Shown here: piece by piece, positions 43,453 to 52,251 of the stretch
How positions within the stretch are numbered: the first letter of the stretch is position 1
Layout: every line of letters starts with the position of its first letter
Program-made: the position numbers and the translations under genes
Notes under the pieces: model-generated
Databases searched by the model: none
Told to the model about the DNA's origin: nothing
The model's input: the letters and a program-made list of their open reading frames with translations, nothing else
Source: Candidatus Binatia bacterium
Lineage (GTDB): Bacteria; Vulcanimicrobiota; Vulcanimicrobiia; Vulcanimicrobiales; Vulcanimicrobiaceae
Length of the DNA stretch: 64,000 nt
Reading direction: 5' to 3'
Assembly: GCA_035544215.1 (NCBI GenBank)
Contig: DATKHY010000003.1
Location: 186,001-250,000 of the forward strand

Positions 43453-44442
43453 CTACTCCTTCGACCGTGGCGTGAACGCGACGCCGGCCGTCGTCCCTCC
43501 GCTCAAGCCGTCCGTGAAGCTGTACTGATAGGTGAGGTTGGTCGGAGTGTACTTGTAGATGTCGATGCGGGCGTGCTGATAGACCGCGGTCGCAAACGTC
43601 GTGCCGTTCTCACTTAGGTGCCCCGTCATCGTTTGCAGCTTGAGCTTAAACGGGCCGCCGATGAGCTTGCAGCGTGGATGGCAGCCCTGATAGACGTAAA
43701 GCTCGCTGCCATACGCCGACCAACTGATCGAGAGGATGTTCCCCTGCGTGTCGATCTCGAGGCCGCCGTACGCCTTGTTCCGGTAGCCGCTCGATAGCTG
43801 CCCCGTGCCCCCGCAGTGCTTGAAGAACGTCAGCGTCGAGACGAACGACGAGTTGACCGCGGACGCCCAGCAATCGCCGTTGTTGGCCATCGCGACGCCG
43901 GCGACTTGCACCATGTTGCTGTTCGTGAGGTTCCTCCTGCACCCGTGCGCGATCGTGCAGACCGAGATGCTGCCGTTGCCGCTGTTGCCGAAGATGTTCG
44001 CGATGGCGATCCTTCCGGTGGCCGCGTCGATGCTCGCGGCGTCCAGCGGTTGACCGTACCGATCCTGGAAGGACCCGAGCTTCCTCCCGCACATGCGCGG
44101 TCCGCGAAAGACCGTGATCGAACCCGCGAAGCTGTCGGGGACCATGAGGTTGCCGGCCGCGTCGACACTAACCCTGTCGGCAAAGCCGATTCCGTTGACC
44201 TTGCAGTATGGCCTCGGGCGACCGCTCTTGCTGCGATAGCCCAAGATCTCCGCGCGCGACGGGCTCGTGTGCAGATCGACGTAGAGGCCGTCGCGCGCTA
44301 CGTTCGCAAGAGATAGTTGCCGGGGCGCCGCGGCCTGTGGCGTCCCCGGGTTTGGGATCGACGCACGGTAAGAGCAGCCTGACAATATCGGAGCGGCCAC
44401 GATTAGCGCAACCGCTAGTCGGTACGGATACAAAAACGTCAT
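43453..44442 (-). CDS. Beta-propeller lipoprotein
   Basis: A 329-residue lipoprotein. The signal peptide (MTFLYPYRLAVALIVAAPIL) ends at lipobox LSGC. Propeller-like repeats follow: RVSVDAAGNLMVPDSFAGSI, AASIDAATGRIAIANIFG, VAGVAMANNGDCWASAVN, GGLEIDTQGNILSISWSAYG. Several Cys (PYCKV, RMCGRK, TIAHGCRR, KHCGG, GCHPRCK) probably form disulfides in the periplasm or at the surface. It belongs to the same propeller-lipoprotein type as 27962-28966, 54678-55616 and 61018-61950. ATG at 44442 is chosen because the signal peptide starts there. Convergent with the TonB receptor gene (12-base gap). Confidence 0.8.
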   Translation of the reverse strand: MTFLYPYRLAVALIVAAPILSGCSYRASIPNPGTPQAAAPRQLSLANVARDGLYVDLHTSPSRAEILGYRSKSGRPRPYCKVNGIGFADRVSVDAAGNLMVPDSFAGSITVFRGPRMCGRKLGSFQDRYGQPLDAASIDAATGRIAIANIFGNSGNGSISVCTIAHGCRRNLTNSNMVQVAGVAMANNGDCWASAVNSSFVSTLTFFKHCGGTGQLSSGYRNKAYGGLEIDTQGNILSISWSAYGSELYVYQGCHPRCKLIGGPFKLKLQTMTGHLSENGTTFATAVYQHARIDIYKYTPTNLTYQYSFTDGLSGGTTAGVAFTPRSKE

Positions 44443-44526
44443 CCGCTTCGCTTCGGCCGCGACGGCGCCGTTCCATGGTTCGCTACGCCGAGTGGGACCG
44501 CGCTTTGCGGGGCCGAACAGCGAGGC

Positions 44527-46095
44527 GTGAGCGTGTTGTGCCGCCCCTCCAGCTCGCCGCGCGTGCTCATCGTCGGGGCTGGGCCAACGGGGCTCGTGCT
44601 GGCGCTGAACCTGGCGCGGCGCGGCGTGCCGTTCCGGATCGTCGCCGACGCCGGCGGCCCGGGCCAGCGGTCGCGCGCGATGGTCGTTCAGGCGCGCACG
44701 CTGGAGTTCTATCGCCAGCTGGGGTTCGCGGAGGAGATCGTCGACGAGGGAATCGTCGTTCCGCATCTGCACCTGCGCGAGGCGAGCGGGGACGGGCGCC
44801 TGCGCGAGATGGTCAGACTGAACTTCACTGATCTCGGCGACGGCATCAGCCCGTATCCCTTTGCGCTCACCTATCCGCAAGACGATCACGAGCGCTTCCT
44901 GATCAAGAAGCTGGCGGCGGCGGGGATCGACGTCGAGTGGAACACCAAGCTTACCGCGTTGCCACGCATGGACGAGGGGAGCGTCGTGGCAACGCTGGTT
45001 GGTCCGCGCGGAAGCGAGCAGCTCGAGGTCGACTACCTGTGTGGCTGCGACGGCGCGCACTCGGCCGTGCGCACGGCGCTGGGACTTGGTTTTGCCGGCA
45101 AGACCTACGACCGGCTCTTCTTCGTGTGCGACGCAAAGGTCGATGCGCCGTTCGATCACGATCTCTACGTGACGCTCGGCGAGCGCGCTCTGGTGCTGAT
45201 TTTCGCCGTGCGATCGACCGGCATGCGGCGCCTGATCGGCTTGATTCCAAGCGGACTCTCGGAGAGCGACACCGTGACGTTCGAGAGCATTCGCGGATAC
45301 GTCGAGCCGCTGTTGGGAGTGCACGTCACCGAGGTAAACTGGTTTGCGACCTACCGCGTGCACCATCGGGTCGCGGAGCGCTTCCGGTCCGGTCGCGTCT
45401 TCATCCTCGGGGACGCGGCGCACATCCACAGCCCCGCCGGCGGACAGGGCATGAATACCGGAATCGGCGACGCGACGAACCTCGGGTGGAAGCTGGCGGA
45501 CGCGGTCACCGGGCGCGCCGCCCAGACCATCCTGGACTCGTTCGAAGAAGAACGCATCGGCTTCGCGCGCGCCTTAGTGGCGACGACGGACCGCGCGTTC
45601 ACTGCCATCGTCGCGCCCGGGGGGCGCGGTCAGGCGACTCGGCGCATCCTCGCGCCATTGCTGCTGGCCGCGGGTACTCGTCTTACATCCGTGCGCCGGC
45701 TGTTCTTCCGCGTCGTCTCGCAGACGCAGATCCACTATCCCCATTCGAGCCTGAGCGACGGCAAAGCCGCCGGCATTCGCGGCGGCGATCGGCTGCCGTG
45801 GGTCGCGAGCCTCGATAACTTCGCGCCGCTGCGGTCGCTGGACTGGCAGGTGCACGTGTACGGCAATGCCGGGCCGCAAATTACCGCAGCGGCCGAGCGC
45901 CGCGGCGTCCCGGTGCATGCGTTTGCCTGGGATACCGGCGCGCGCAGCGTAGGCCTGGCGCAAAACGCGGCGTACCTCGTTCGGCCCGACGGTTACGTCG
46001 CGCTGGCGCTCGACGGGGACGACGGCGCACGCTTCCGGTCGTATGCGGATCGGATCGGGCTCGTCAAAGTTCCGGCGAGCGGCCCAGCGCTCTAG
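44527..46095 (+). CDS. FAD-dependent aromatic hydroxylase-type monooxygenase
   Basis: A 522-residue flavoprotein of the PheA/TfdB/PHBH group. N-terminal Rossmann motif VLIVGAGPTGLVLALNLARR (residues 13-32) binds FAD. The middle DYLCGCDGAHSAVR is the 'DG' motif for FAD/NAD(P)H, and VFILGDAAHIHSPAGGQGMN with IGDATNLGWKLA is the second FAD motif. A C-terminal thioredoxin-like domain (about 415-522) is typical of phenol hydroxylase relatives. It would insert one oxygen into an aromatic ring using NAD(P)H; the substrate is unknown. GTG at 44527 is the likely start. The 3' end overlaps the convergent glycosylase-like gene by 32 bases. Confidence 0.9.
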   Translation: MSVLCRPSSSPRVLIVGAGPTGLVLALNLARRGVPFRIVADAGGPGQRSRAMVVQARTLEFYRQLGFAEEIVDEGIVVPHLHLREASGDGRLREMVRLNFTDLGDGISPYPFALTYPQDDHERFLIKKLAAAGIDVEWNTKLTALPRMDEGSVVATLVGPRGSEQLEVDYLCGCDGAHSAVRTALGLGFAGKTYDRLFFVCDAKVDAPFDHDLYVTLGERALVLIFAVRSTGMRRLIGLIPSGLSESDTVTFESIRGYVEPLLGVHVTEVNWFATYRVHHRVAERFRSGRVFILGDAAHIHSPAGGQGMNTGIGDATNLGWKLADAVTGRAAQTILDSFEEERIGFARALVATTDRAFTAIVAPGGRGQATRRILAPLLLAAGTRLTSVRRLFFRVVSQTQIHYPHSSLSDGKAAGIRGGDRLPWVASLDNFAPLRSLDWQVHVYGNAGPQITAAAERRGVPVHAFAWDTGARSVGLAQNAAYLVRPDGYVALALDGDDGARFRSYADRIGLVKVPASGPAL

Positions 46096-46603
46096 CGCGG
46101 TCGACCATCTCGCGCATCCGCGGATGTTCGCCGCGGATCGTCGCCACCCAGGGCTCGAAGCGCGGCACGCCCTCACCCGTGCGGAATAGGAAGTACCAGA
46201 CGCTCATGTCGCCCATGAGCGTGAAGCGCCGCTTTAAATCCTTCGCAAGCGCGGCGTACGATTCGAACGAGCGCAGGTGCCGCGCGAAGCCGCCGCGCTC
46301 GCGATCGGCTTCGAGCATCGCGCCTGCGTTGCGAATCGTCGCGCGGATCTTACGCGGCATGCGCAGGATGCCGGGTGTCGCGAGCACGCGCTCGACGCCG
46401 ACGTCGCCGTACGCGGCGACTGTCGCGGGATCGAATTCCGCGAACGCGTCGCGATAGGCATCCCAGTGCTGGGCGATCTGCTTCCAGCTCACGCCGGCTT
46501 GGAAAACGGCTCGCGTCATCACCTCGAAATAGTCGGCTAATGAGTGGGGGTCGATCACATCCGGAATCGTCTCGGCCACAGCGACGGGCTTCGCCCTTGC
46601 CAT
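46064..46603 (-). CDS. DNA-3-methyladenine glycosylase I-like (HhH-GPD) protein
   Basis: A 179-residue helical protein resembling the adenine-glycosylase (TAG) family of base-excision repair. YFEVMTRAVFQAGVSWKQIA, YRDAFAEFDPATVAAYGD, VERVLATPGILRMPRKIRAT and IRNAGAML correspond to the 'FQaGLSW...R.aF..FdP..va.m....v.....d..IiRnr.KI.A...NA' pattern. The N- and C-terminal zinc-binding Cys/His of canonical Tag are absent, so it may be a divergent or non-catalytic member. ATG at 46603 gives the usual length of about 180. Neighbours give no pathway link. Confidence 0.75.
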   Translation of the reverse strand: MARAKPVAVAETIPDVIDPHSLADYFEVMTRAVFQAGVSWKQIAQHWDAYRDAFAEFDPATVAAYGDVGVERVLATPGILRMPRKIRATIRNAGAMLEADRERGGFARHLRSFESYAALAKDLKRRFTLMGDMSVWYFLFRTGEGVPRFEPWVATIRGEHPRMREMVDRARALGRSPEL

Positions 46604-46753
46604 TCGGAGTCCGGCGCCGGGGCGGCAGGGACGGGCCAGGCTGAGGTCGCAGAACGCCGGACACAATTGCTGCTCTGGTCCCCCGGTAGGATTCTCGGAG
46701 ATTTCGGTTGCGAAGTCCGCACGGTAGGCAGAGTCTAAGGAGTTTCTGGTTTC

Positions 46754-47059
46754 GTGTACGTCGATGAAATGCTCAACTGTGTGGACTGCGGACGCCAATT
46801 CGTCTTCAGTTCGGGCGAACAACGCTTCTACGAGCAAAAAGGGTTCCAGAACAAGCCGAACCGCTGCCCGGATTGCCGCCAGGCGCGCAAGCAGATGCGC
46901 TCTAGCGGCGGGGGCGGCGACCGCACGGGACGCCCGCGCGAGATGTTCACGGCCACGTGCAGCCAGTGCGGCGGCGTTGCCGAGGTTCCGTTCAACCCGC
47001 GCGGTGACAAGCCGGTCTATTGCCGGGATTGCTTCGCCTCGCGGCCGTCGTATCGCTGA
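46754..47059 (+). CDS. Zinc-ribbon (zf-trcl type) protein
   Basis: A 101-residue protein with two zinc-binding units. The N-terminal one (LNCVDCGRQFVFSSGEQRFY ... NRCPDCRQARKQMR) has two CxxC pairs and matches the zf-trcl 'CxDCGxeFvFtagEQ.Fy..kGf.n.P.RC..CR' pattern. The C-terminal one (TATCSQCGGVAEVPFNPRG...VYCRDCFAS) has two more CxxC pairs. A Gly-rich linker joins them. GTG at 46754 has AAGGAG about 12 bases upstream; ATG at 46766 is an alternative. Such proteins are thought to bind nucleic acid or protein, but the role is unknown. Its 3' end overlaps the possible start of the next gene by 40 bases. Confidence 0.85.
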   Translation: MYVDEMLNCVDCGRQFVFSSGEQRFYEQKGFQNKPNRCPDCRQARKQMRSSGGGGDRTGRPREMFTATCSQCGGVAEVPFNPRGDKPVYCRDCFASRPSYR

Positions 47060-48645
47060 ACCAACGCACAACCGCAAGCCCTAAACCCTGTTACGACGCG
47101 GTCGTCGTCGGCGCCGGCCACAACGGCCTGGCGTGTGCTGCGCTTTTGGCGCGCGCGGGCCATTCTGTCGCGGTCTTCGAGCGCCGCGGCGCGATAGGAG
47201 GCGCCGCGGTCAGCGAGACGGACGTCTGGCCGGGGTACACCGTGTCGACGGCATCCTACGTCTGCAGCCTGCTCGATCCGTGGTTGGTCGACGAACTCGA
47301 CCTGTGCGCGCACGGGCTGTCGTACTACCTCAAGGATCCGTATGCGTTTACGCCGCTGCTCGACGGGCGCTCCCTGCTGCTCGGAGCCGATCGCGAGAAG
47401 AACGCGCGCGAGATCGCCGCGTTCGACGCGCGCGACGTCGGCGGACTCGAGGCGTACGTCGAGCGCACCGATCGGCTTGGCAGGGCGCTCTTCGATTCGT
47501 TTTCGGACGACGATCCGCGGTTCGACCGGTTCGATCCCGATACGCAGCGGATCTTGCGCGGCTCGGCCGCGGACCTGGTCGAACGCTACGTGTCGACGCC
47601 CGTGCTGCAGGCGGAGCTCGTCAACGACGGCCTGGTCGGAACCTACCTCGGCCCACGCAATCCGGGAACGGCGTACGTCCTGGCGCATCATCTCGCCGGA
47701 CGCGTGCTCGGCGTGCAAGGCGCGTGGGCCTATGTGCGCGGCGGCATGGGATCCGTTTCGCGCGCGCTGGCCTCCGCCGCGACCGCGCACGGCGCCGAAG
47801 TGTTCGCCGATGCGACGGTCACGCGAATCGTCACGGACGCCGCCGGCGCCGCCTGCGGAATCGAGACAACTGCGAGCACCGTGCGGGCGCGCGCCGTCGT
47901 GTCGAACGCGCATCCGCGGACGACCTTTCTCGATTTGCTCGACGCGAACGTCGTCGGGCGTCCGCTGCGCGACAAGCTCGAGACTTGGCGCAGCATCGGG
48001 CCTTCGTTGAAGCTGAACCTTGCGCTCGGCGAGCTTCCGAACTTCACCTGCCGCCCGGGGAGCGATCCGCAGCCGCACCATCACGCGACGATCCACGTCG
48101 CGCCCTCGATCGACTATCTGCAGACGGCCTACGACGACGCGCGCAGGAACGGCGCGAGCGACGAGCCGCTGATCGAGTGCTTTTTGCAGACGCCGACGGA
48201 TCCGTCGCTGGCTCCGCCCGGCAAACACATCCTCTCGGTCTTCGCGCAGTATTTCCCGTACGATCGGAGCGACGGATGGTCGGAGCCCAAGCGCGAGACC
48301 GCCGCGGACAAGATCGTGGCGATCCTCGCGCGTTACGCGCCGAACCTGCCTGGCGCCATCGAACGCCGCCAGGTGCTCGCCCCACCGGATCTCGAGTCGC
48401 GCTTCGGGCTGGTCGGCGGTCACATTTTTCACGGCGAGCTGCTGCCGGGGCAGATCTATGAGCAGCGCTTTGCGACGCGCACACCGGTGCGCAACCTGTA
48501 TCTTTGCGGTTCGGGCGCGCATCCGGGCGGCTGCGTGAGCGGATTCCCTGGGAAACGCGCCGCTCGCGCTGTCTTGAGCGATAGGCTGGCGAGCGCCGGG
48601 CAAGAAAGACTCGCGCCCGGCGCGCAAAAGCGCCAGTCTCAATGA
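47020..48645 (+). CDS. Phytoene-desaturase-like FAD oxidoreductase (PYROXD2 type)
   Basis: A 541-residue FAD enzyme. An N-terminal dinucleotide-binding motif DAVVVGAGHNGLACAALLAR follows about 26 residues of leader. ERRGAIGGAAVSETDVWPGY, YVRGGMGSVSRALASAA and the C-terminal NLYLCGSGAHPGGCVSGFPG are signatures of the phytoene desaturase/PYROXD2 branch. Substrate unknown; carotenoid genes are not seen nearby. There is no ATG or GTG upstream of the motif, so TTG at 47020 or 47029, inside the zinc-ribbon gene, must be used. The stop overlaps the next gene (ATGA), suggesting coupling. Confidence 0.88.
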   Translation: MPGLLRLAAVVSLNQRTTASPKPCYDAVVVGAGHNGLACAALLARAGHSVAVFERRGAIGGAAVSETDVWPGYTVSTASYVCSLLDPWLVDELDLCAHGLSYYLKDPYAFTPLLDGRSLLLGADREKNAREIAAFDARDVGGLEAYVERTDRLGRALFDSFSDDDPRFDRFDPDTQRILRGSAADLVERYVSTPVLQAELVNDGLVGTYLGPRNPGTAYVLAHHLAGRVLGVQGAWAYVRGGMGSVSRALASAATAHGAEVFADATVTRIVTDAAGAACGIETTASTVRARAVVSNAHPRTTFLDLLDANVVGRPLRDKLETWRSIGPSLKLNLALGELPNFTCRPGSDPQPHHHATIHVAPSIDYLQTAYDDARRNGASDEPLIECFLQTPTDPSLAPPGKHILSVFAQYFPYDRSDGWSEPKRETAADKIVAILARYAPNLPGAIERRQVLAPPDLESRFGLVGGHIFHGELLPGQIYEQRFATRTPVRNLYLCGSGAHPGGCVSGFPGKRAARAVLSDRLASAGQERLAPGAQKRQSQ

Positions 48646-49223
48646 TCGCCGCTCTGATCCTCGCACAGGCGCTGCCGGCGCCGCCGCCGACCGCGCCGCC
48701 CTATCCGTCCGTCTTCGTCCCGCGCGGAGTCGTGATTCCCGTCACCGTAACCAAGGACGTTCGGATCGGCGCCTTTGGAGCGAACGTGGCACAGCGAACG
48801 GTTCGTTTCGCTGTGACGCAAGACGTCATCGTAGACGGTTACGTCATCGCGAAGGCCGGTGACCTCGTCGAAGGTCACTACACGGACCAGCAAAACACGA
48901 CGCACCGAACCTTCGAGACGACCACCTCCCAAGAGATCACGCTCGACCTCGACGACGCCGTCAATTTCTGCGGCGACACGATCCACCTGAATTTCGAGCG
49001 GACCTTCGTCGGCGGCGTGCGCAGCGGCTTCCTCTCGTTCGGCGTTCACGCGCACGACGCGGTGTTCGACAAGGGCCTCGTGCTCGCGGCGCAGACGGAC
49101 CGCGGCCACAAAGGCGTGTGCGCCCAACCGGCGAGCGCGGCGGCGAGGCCGTTGCCGAAAAACATGGTGCAGCCCGACGACCTGCCGAGTCCCGGCAACA
49201 CCCCGTCCACAAACGGCTGGTAA
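48642..49223 (+). CDS. Hypothetical exported protein
   Basis: A 193-residue protein beginning with a short hydrophobic leader (MIAALILAQALPAPPPTAPP). Beta-rich sequence follows (RGVVIPVTVTKDVRIGAFGA, FAVTQDVIVDGYVIAKAGD, QEITLDLDDAVNFCGDTIHL), with two Cys (about 107 and 165) that could pair, and a Pro-rich C terminus. The pattern 'v.G.viakaGdlveG' recalls beta-barrel surface domains that test a property's value, but I cannot name a family. ATG overlaps the oxidoreductase stop by four bases, so it is probably co-translated. Likely periplasmic. Confidence 0.65.
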   Translation: MIAALILAQALPAPPPTAPPYPSVFVPRGVVIPVTVTKDVRIGAFGANVAQRTVRFAVTQDVIVDGYVIAKAGDLVEGHYTDQQNTTHRTFETTTSQEITLDLDDAVNFCGDTIHLNFERTFVGGVRSGFLSFGVHAHDAVFDKGLVLAAQTDRGHKGVCAQPASAAARPLPKNMVQPDDLPSPGNTPSTNGW

Positions 49224-49232
49224 GCTCGTGGC

Positions 49233-49493
49233 ATGCAGATCACGTGGAAACCCGTGCGCGACGGTGCCGATGCGCCCCGCGCGAAGCTCCCCGATAGCGT
49301 CTTCGCTTTCCCAAAGGAGCGTAAAGAGCCCTTAACCGATGCGGCGCACGTCCGCAGCGCGATCGCCCGCTTCGGCGAGGTGCGTGGCGTCAGCGAAGCC
49401 GAGCGTGCCCGGGCGTTCGCGAACATCAAGGCCGCGGCCGGTTATTTCGGCGTTACGCTCAGGGCGACGAGCTGGCGCGATCTCGTCGGGTGA
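49233..49493 (+). CDS. DUF6582-like small protein
   Basis: An 86-residue soluble protein. Its core, KLPDSVFAFPKERKEPLTDA, AHVRSAIARFGEVRGVS and AERARAFANIKAAAGYFGVT, matches a small conserved family (DUF6582) seen across actinobacterial and phage-related genomes. The helical C-terminal half may bind nucleic acid or protein; no function is established. It follows the exported protein by nine bases and its 3' end overlaps the convergent transporter gene by 35 bases. Confidence 0.72.
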   Translation: MQITWKPVRDGADAPRAKLPDSVFAFPKERKEPLTDAAHVRSAIARFGEVRGVSEAERARAFANIKAAAGYFGVTLRATSWRDLVG

Positions 49494-50370
49494 CGGGCGC
49501 GCTTCCGACGAGAATCAGGACGACCGAGGCGATGACCGCAGCGCCGCCGGCGACGATGTTCCACGTCACGGGCTCGTGTAGGAGCAAGGCGCCGAGGATC
49601 ACGGCCACGACGGGGTTCACGTAGCCGTACGTTGCGACGGTCGACGTCGGAAGGGTGCGCACGGCGTAGGCATAGGCGCTGTAGCCGAGCATCGCGCCGG
49701 CGGTGATCAGCCACAGCATTCCCCATAGCGACGGGGCCGAGATCGCGGCGATTCTGAGGTGCGATGCCTCGCCGAGCAGCAGCCCCACGACGACCGAGAT
49801 CGCGCCCCCGAGCGTCATCTCCAGTGGGGCCGTGAGCGGCCTGTGCTCGCTGCTGCGCGCGTAGATCGATCCGGCGGCCCACGAGATCGACGCGATCATA
49901 ATGACGCCGGCGAAGAGCAAGTCGGCATGACCGGCGCCCTTGCCCACTAGCAGCGCGATGCCGGCGGTGCCGAGCAGGACGCCGCCCACCGCCGGCGCCG
50001 CGGGCGCCTTGCGCGCGAGCATAGCATCGAGCAGCAGCATCCAGATAGGCGTGCTCGCGAGCAAGAGCGCGGAGGTTCCGGACTCGACCCGGGTCTCCGC
50101 GAGACACAGCAAGCCGTTGCCGACAACGATCAGCGACACGGCGACGATCGCGATGCGCAGCAGCTCCGCAGGGCGCGGCAGCGCCGGCCTTTCCTTAGCC
50201 GCGAGCCACTGCAGCCCGAACAGCAGCGTGCCGGCGATTAGGAATCGGGTCCCCGTCATGAGGTAGGGCGGAATCGTCGTGACCGCAACTCGAATGCCGA
50301 GATACGTCGAACCCCACACGAGGTAGACGATGGCCAGCGAGATCCAGGCCAAGGCGGTCCCGCGCGTCAC
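49459..50370 (-). CDS. EamA/DMT-superfamily transporter
   Basis: Inner-membrane transporter of 303 residues with ten helices in two EamA repeats (about 10-140 and 150-290). N-terminal WISLAIVYLVWGSTYLGIRV, PPYLMTGTRFLIAG and the second-repeat AYAVRTLPTSTVATYGYVNP and LLLHEPVTWNIVAG are the conserved YedA/RhaT-like signatures. Such proteins export metabolites or amino acids; the substrate is not evident. GTG at 50370 is the likely start. Divergent from the CpxP-like gene across about 87 bases. Confidence 0.92.
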   Translation of the reverse strand: MTRGTALAWISLAIVYLVWGSTYLGIRVAVTTIPPYLMTGTRFLIAGTLLFGLQWLAAKERPALPRPAELLRIAIVAVSLIVVGNGLLCLAETRVESGTSALLLASTPIWMLLLDAMLARKAPAAPAVGGVLLGTAGIALLVGKGAGHADLLFAGVIMIASISWAAGSIYARSSEHRPLTAPLEMTLGGAISVVVGLLLGEASHLRIAAISAPSLWGMLWLITAGAMLGYSAYAYAVRTLPTSTVATYGYVNPVVAVILGALLLHEPVTWNIVAGGAAVIASVVLILVGSAPVTRRDRASSSP

Positions 50371-50457
50371 CCGCCAGAGGACCGGAAAACGGACCCGGAA
50401 GTTGCGCGGGCGAGCGGCTCTCAGTAACCTTTACGCGACGCGACCGTAAAATACGGC

Positions 50458-51027
50458 ATGAATAAAAAATTAGTAGCGCTGGCGCTTGCGCTCAGCGTGA
50501 TTCCCATTGCGGCGGCCGCCGACGACGACAATGCGCCGCCTCAGCTTACCCCCGCGCAGCGGCAGGCGCTTCATCAGACGTTCGAACGGTTTGCCTCCCA
50601 GGAAGAGCAGCTCCACCAGCAGATGCGGGGTCAGATTCTGGGCTCGCTCACGCCGGTGCATCTGCGCGCCGTCGGGGCCACCATCGGTGACCTCGCGATC
50701 GCGGCCAACCCCGATCCCACGGCCGCGGCGAAGCGCATCGACATGATCCTCACCCCCGGGGAGCGGCAGCGCGTCCTCTCCACCGTTTCGTCCTTCTTCC
50801 AGCAGAGCCGGCAGCTCCACGACCAGATGCGCAACGAACTGACCAGCGAGATGCCCGCCGGCGCCCATCCGCCTTCAGCGGACCGCGACAAAGAACACCA
50901 GATGACGAACATGCGACTCGACGCAGGTACGGTGTTGCTTGCGGCGCTCTCGCCTCATCGGCACCTGATGGGCATGGGCGACCACGGCGGATTCATGATG
51001 CACATGGAGGGTGAACCGCCGCACTAA
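50458..51027 (+). CDS. CpxP/Spy-like periplasmic protein with Met/His-rich tail
   Basis: A 189-residue exported helical protein. The signal peptide (1-21, ...VIPIAAAADD) is followed by two LTxxQ-like motifs (LTPAQRQALHQTFERF, and LTPGERQRVL near 98). Gln/His-rich amphipathic helices (EEQLHQQMRGQIL, QQSRQLHDQMRNELTSEM) are typical of the Spy/CpxP group of metal- or stress-related chaperones. The C terminus is Met/His-rich (HLMGMGDHGGFMMHMEG), suggesting copper or other metal binding. It lies 15 bases before an MFS transporter gene. A metal-stress role is an inference from the tail. Confidence 0.72.
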   Translation: MNKKLVALALALSVIPIAAAADDDNAPPQLTPAQRQALHQTFERFASQEEQLHQQMRGQILGSLTPVHLRAVGATIGDLAIAANPDPTAAAKRIDMILTPGERQRVLSTVSSFFQQSRQLHDQMRNELTSEMPAGAHPPSADRDKEHQMTNMRLDAGTVLLAALSPHRHLMGMGDHGGFMMHMEGEPPH

Positions 51028-51042
51028 GAAACAACGAGCGGC

Positions 51043-52251
51043 GTGGTCACGTGGCAACGCACGCTCTGGCTCATGGTAGCGGTGCAGGCGATGATGTCCT
51101 TCGCCTTCTCCGTTTCCGGCCCGTTTTTACCGCTTTACGTCATTCAGCTCGGCGTTAGGCCGATCGCCGCAGTATCGATTTGGGCGGGCGTCATCGCGTC
51201 CGCGAACTTCTTGCTGGCCGCGATCTTCTCGCCCGTCTGGGGTGGCATCGCCGATCGCACCGGCCGCAAAGCGATGGTGATTCGCTCGTGCGTGGCAATC
51301 GCTATCTTCACCGCGCTCATGGGGCTGGTCCAGAACGTGTGGCAGCTCTTTTTGGCGCGGGCCTGCATGGGGATCTTCAGCGGCTTTTCGGCCGCCGCCA
51401 TCGCGATGGTTGGCACGGCGGTGCCGGAGGAGAGCCTCGGCTTCTCGCTCGGATGGATGGCGACCGGACAGTTGATCGGCGGGCTCTGCGGGCCGCTCTT
51501 CGGCGGAGTTCTCGCGGACCGGCTTCACGACTACCGCCAGGTCTTCTTTGCGACGTCGGCCGTCGCGCTTGCCGCCACGCTGGTGTGCGCGCTGCTCGTC
51601 CGCGAGCCCGTTCGGCCCGCGCCACCGCGCGAAGGGCGCGCCTCGTTTTGGGAGAGCCTGCGCGAGGTCGTGTCGCATCCTCAGCTCGCCCCGATGTTCC
51701 TCGTCGTGCTGCTCGCGCAGGTCGTCGCGTTCGGCGTGCAGCCCATCGTGCCGCTCTTCGTACGCGCCCTGACCAGCAACGCGTCCGGCGTCGCAACCGC
51801 GGTCGGGCTGGCGTTTGCGGTGACGGGGCTCGCGGATCTGATCGCGTCGCCGTTTTTGGGCAAGCGAAGCGACCGCATCGGCTACCGCCGCGTGCTGATG
51901 ATATCGTTGTGCGGCGTCGCAGCATTCACCATTCCGCAGGCGTTCGTCCGGGGCATTGCGGCGTTCGTGGCGCTGCGTTTCGGCGTGGGACTCTTCTTGG
52001 GCGGCGTGCTTCCGACGGCAAACGCGCTGATCGGTCGCCTCTTTCCGCTCGAACGGCGCGGTCAGGTCTACGGGATCACGTCGAGCGCCACGTTCCTCGG
52101 CATGTTTGCGGGACCGCTTTTGGGCGGAGCGATCGGCGCGCGCTTCGGCTTCGAGGCGGTCTTTCTGACGATCGGTGCGCTCGCGCTCGCGAACCTTGCG
52201 TGGGTGGGCTTCAGCGTGCGGGCGGCTCCGGAGGCCGTACCGATTCGTTGA
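51043..52251 (+). CDS. MFS transporter
   Basis: A 402-residue, 12-helix major facilitator. The loop 2-3 motif A is present (WGGIADRTGRKAMVI) and partly repeated at loop 8-9 (FLGKRSDRIGYRRVLM), as in drug:proton antiporters of the MdtG type. The N-terminal helix starts close to the GTG at 51043. It lies 15 bases downstream of the Met/His-rich periplasmic protein, so probably the same operon. Its 3' end overlaps the convergent fRMsr gene by 41 bases. Confidence 0.92.
   Translation: MVTWQRTLWLMVAVQAMMSFAFSVSGPFLPLYVIQLGVRPIAAVSIWAGVIASANFLLAAIFSPVWGGIADRTGRKAMVIRSCVAIAIFTALMGLVQNVWQLFLARACMGIFSGFSAAAIAMVGTAVPEESLGFSLGWMATGQLIGGLCGPLFGGVLADRLHDYRQVFFATSAVALAATLVCALLVREPVRPAPPREGRASFWESLREVVSHPQLAPMFLVVLLAQVVAFGVQPIVPLFVRALTSNASGVATAVGLAFAVTGLADLIASPFLGKRSDRIGYRRVLMISLCGVAAFTIPQAFVRGIAAFVALRFGVGLFLGGVLPTANALIGRLFPLERRGQVYGITSSATFLGMFAGPLLGGAIGARFGFEAVFLTIGALALANLAWVGFSVRAAPEAVPIR

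Noticed and set aside
44443-45429. Extension of the propeller lipoprotein gene upstream on the minus strand
   Set aside because: The extra residues are antisense to the FAD hydroxylase and precede a good signal peptide at 44442.
47017-48666. 549-codon minus-strand frame opposite the PYROXD2-like gene
   Set aside because: Only Arg/Val/Asp-rich text; the plus strand has complete FAD motifs.
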